In this document: positions 62,965 to 64,000 of the stretch, piece after piece | Layout: each line of letters starts with the position of its first letter | How positions within the stretch are numbered: position 1 is the stretch's first letter | Origin: Elusimicrobia bacterium RIFCSPLOWO2_02_FULL_39_32 | GTDB taxonomy: Bacteria; Elusimicrobiota; Elusimicrobia; 2-02-FULL-39-32 | DNA: 64,000 nt | NCBI GenBank assembly: GCA_001800135.1 | Contig: MGUU01000014.1 | Span: 62,001 to 126,000, forward strand | Reading direction: 5' to 3' | The notes under the pieces: generated by a model | Databases searched by the model: none | What the model was told of the DNA's origin: nothing | Seen by the model: only the letters and a program-made list of their open reading frames with translations | Made by a program: the position numbers and the translations under genes

Positions 62965-63035
62965 CGGGGTGTAGTATAATGGCAGTACGCGCCCTTGGGG
63001 TGGGTGTAGCCCGAGTTCGATTCTCGGCACCCCGA
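62965..63035 (+). tRNA. tRNA-Pro (anticodon GGG)
   Basis: Acceptor CGGGGTG pairs with CACCCCG, with discriminator A. The D arm is GTATAATGGCAGTAC, and the anticodon stem CGCCC/GGGTG holds loop TTGGGGT, so the anticodon is GGG (Pro, CCC/CCU). G37 fits m1G. T arm CCGAG-TTCGATT-CTCGG. No CCA is encoded. The gene sits only 6 nt after the MerR-type gene and 6 nt before the next coding start. Confidence 0.9.
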
Positions 63036-63041
63036 TAAAAA

Positions 63042-64000
63042 ATGAATCCCAGTTTTGAGAACCAGGAACAGATTCTTTTTCTCTACGCTTCCCCAAACAG
63101 CGGACACAAATCTTGCGCAGAAGCAGTAAGAAAAGTCCTAGATAACTGCTATCCTTCCTCTGTTTATTCCATAGGGATTGATACAATTACCCACCTTTAT
63201 CCCATCTTAGGTTCAGTGGTTGCAAAAACCTATTTAGAAATTTTGCGCCATACGCCCCAGCTCTGGAATTTTCTCTACGATAACCCTGATGTGGAGGAAC
63301 TGACCCGGGAAATCAGGCAAATTTTTAGCTTTTTTAATGCGCAAAAACTTAAATCCCTTTTAGAAGAATACAGCCCAACCGCTTTAGTCTGTACCCACGC
63401 AGTGCCTTGCGGCGTGATTGCGGAACAGAAAAAAAGAGGCAATTGCAATATCCCCCTAATCGGCATTATTACGGATTACGCGATTCACTCTTATTGGCTT
63501 CACTCCCATGTGGATCTTTACATTGTGGCTAATCAAGAATCCGCTAAAACCATGGAGATGAAAGGCATTGAAAAAAACAAAATCAAAGTTTGTGGAATCC
63601 CAGTAGATCCTTGCTTCAACAAAAAGATACTCAAGAGCGAAGCCCGCAAAAAACTCTTGCTAGACCCTGCTAAAAATACCCTGCTAGTCATGGGGGGAAC
63701 CCATGGGTGGGGGCCCATCAGAGAAATCACTCAGGAGCTTTCTTCTCTAAAAGGGGTTTGGCAAATTTTAGTTGTCACAGGAGCGAATAAAGAGTTGGAA
63801 AAAGAACTTACTTTTACTCAAACTTTAAAAAATATAAAAATTGTTGGTTTTTCAAATGATATATCATTGTTGATGGATGCCAGTGATCTTCTGATCACAA
63901 AACCAGGCGGCATAACCCTTTCCGAATCTTTGATTAAAGAATTGCCCATGATTTTAGTAAACCCTATTCCCGGACAGGAAGAAAGAAACGCGTCCTACCT
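63042..64000 (+). CDS. MGDG-synthase-like glycosyltransferase, 3' end cut by window edge
   Basis: The frame is open from ATG 63042 to the window end (319 codons), so it is a partial gene. The N-terminal region (ASPNSGHKSCAEAVRKVL) and IIGIITDYAIHSYW match the MGDG synthase N-terminal domain; the GT28-type C-terminal half appears in VMGGTHGWGP and ITKPGGITLSES, which binds the UDP-sugar. Such enzymes glycosylate diacylglycerol, making mono- or diglucosyl lipids. The position after pgsA, plsY and gpsA fits membrane lipid synthesis. Confidence 0.88.
   Translation, partial: MNPSFENQEQILFLYASPNSGHKSCAEAVRKVLDNCYPSSVYSIGIDTITHLYPILGSVVAKTYLEILRHTPQLWNFLYDNPDVEELTREIRQIFSFFNAQKLKSLLEEYSPTALVCTHAVPCGVIAEQKKRGNCNIPLIGIITDYAIHSYWLHSHVDLYIVANQESAKTMEMKGIEKNKIKVCGIPVDPCFNKKILKSEARKKLLLDPAKNTLLVMGGTHGWGPIREITQELSSLKGVWQILVVTGANKELEKELTFTQTLKNIKIVGFSNDISLLMDASDLLITKPGGITLSESLIKELPMILVNPIPGQEERNASY

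Noticed and set aside
62965-63035. tRNA-Gln
   Set aside because: The D arm and the lead sequence look Gln-like, but the anticodon loop reads TTGGGGT, giving GGG, and the CGGGGTG acceptor is typical of proline tRNAs.

Overview
The window looks like a piece of an AT-rich Gram-negative (diderm) bacterial chromosome. A Candidatus Omnitrophota or related PVC-type lineage is the best guess. That is an inference from gene content and gene order, not from a marker tree. An outer membrane is supported by a D15/Omp85-type barrel protein, heptose-nucleotide enzymes and a large surface-glycan locus. Genes are tightly packed, with many 1-4 nt stop/start (ATGA) overlaps. I see no convincing intrinsic terminator and no CRISPR array.

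Layout. (1) 1-19.4 kb, plus strand: a surface polysaccharide locus. It holds methyltransferases, GT4, GT2, CgeB-like and GT39-like glycosyltransferases, a GbsR/MarR-type regulator behind a perfect sigma70 promoter, a Wzx-type flippase, a B12-binding radical SAM enzyme, a heptose-type GHMP kinase, a sugar-1-phosphate nucleotidyltransferase, two NAD-dependent epimerases and a deacetylase. An FkbM methyltransferase is split by a 13-G tract, and a fragment of a GmhB-like phosphatase lies in front of the nucleotidyltransferase. tRNA-Ser(GCU) and tRNA-Arg(ACG) lie near its end. (2) 19.5-32.1 kb, minus strand: a complete F-type ATP synthase operon (Z-I-B-E-F-H-A-G-D-C) with an ADP-heptose epimerase gene between atpA and atpG. 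Directly behind atpC come an MscS channel with a cyclic-nucleotide-binding domain and a CHASE2 adenylate cyclase. (3) 32.2-44.1 kb: a minus-strand GT4 gene, then on the plus strand a polyamine operon (AdoMet decarboxylase, aminopropyltransferase, Arg/Orn/Lys decarboxylase), DksA, an MBL hydrolase, a DJ-1/PfpI protein, a ferredoxin-like fusion, glycerate kinase, a 2-hydroxyacid dehydrogenase, YbaB, an MFS transporter and the D15 barrel. (4) 44.1-51.2 kb: an accessory island with two different type II restriction-modification pairs, a DUF5677-like protein, an exported trypsin-like protease coupled to a PIN-like nuclease, structured noncoding DNA and a 16-bp direct repeat at both ends of its first half. 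(5) 51.4-64 kb: a housekeeping run of miaB (without TRAM domain), a lytic transglycosylase, mutS (with an internal duplication), a PilZ-Cys4 protein, mutL, miaA, hflX, pgsA, plsY, gpsA, an HU-like gene, a merR-type gene, tRNA-Pro(GGG) and a 3'-cut MGDG-synthase-like glycosyltransferase.

The most unusual signals are: the channel and cyclase pair embedded in the ATP synthase operon, in which the channel's cyclic-nucleotide pocket lacks its conserved Arg; the poly-G switch candidate in the FkbM gene; the repeat-flanked restriction-modification island; the protease/PIN pair; and the rearranged mutS and miaB genes.
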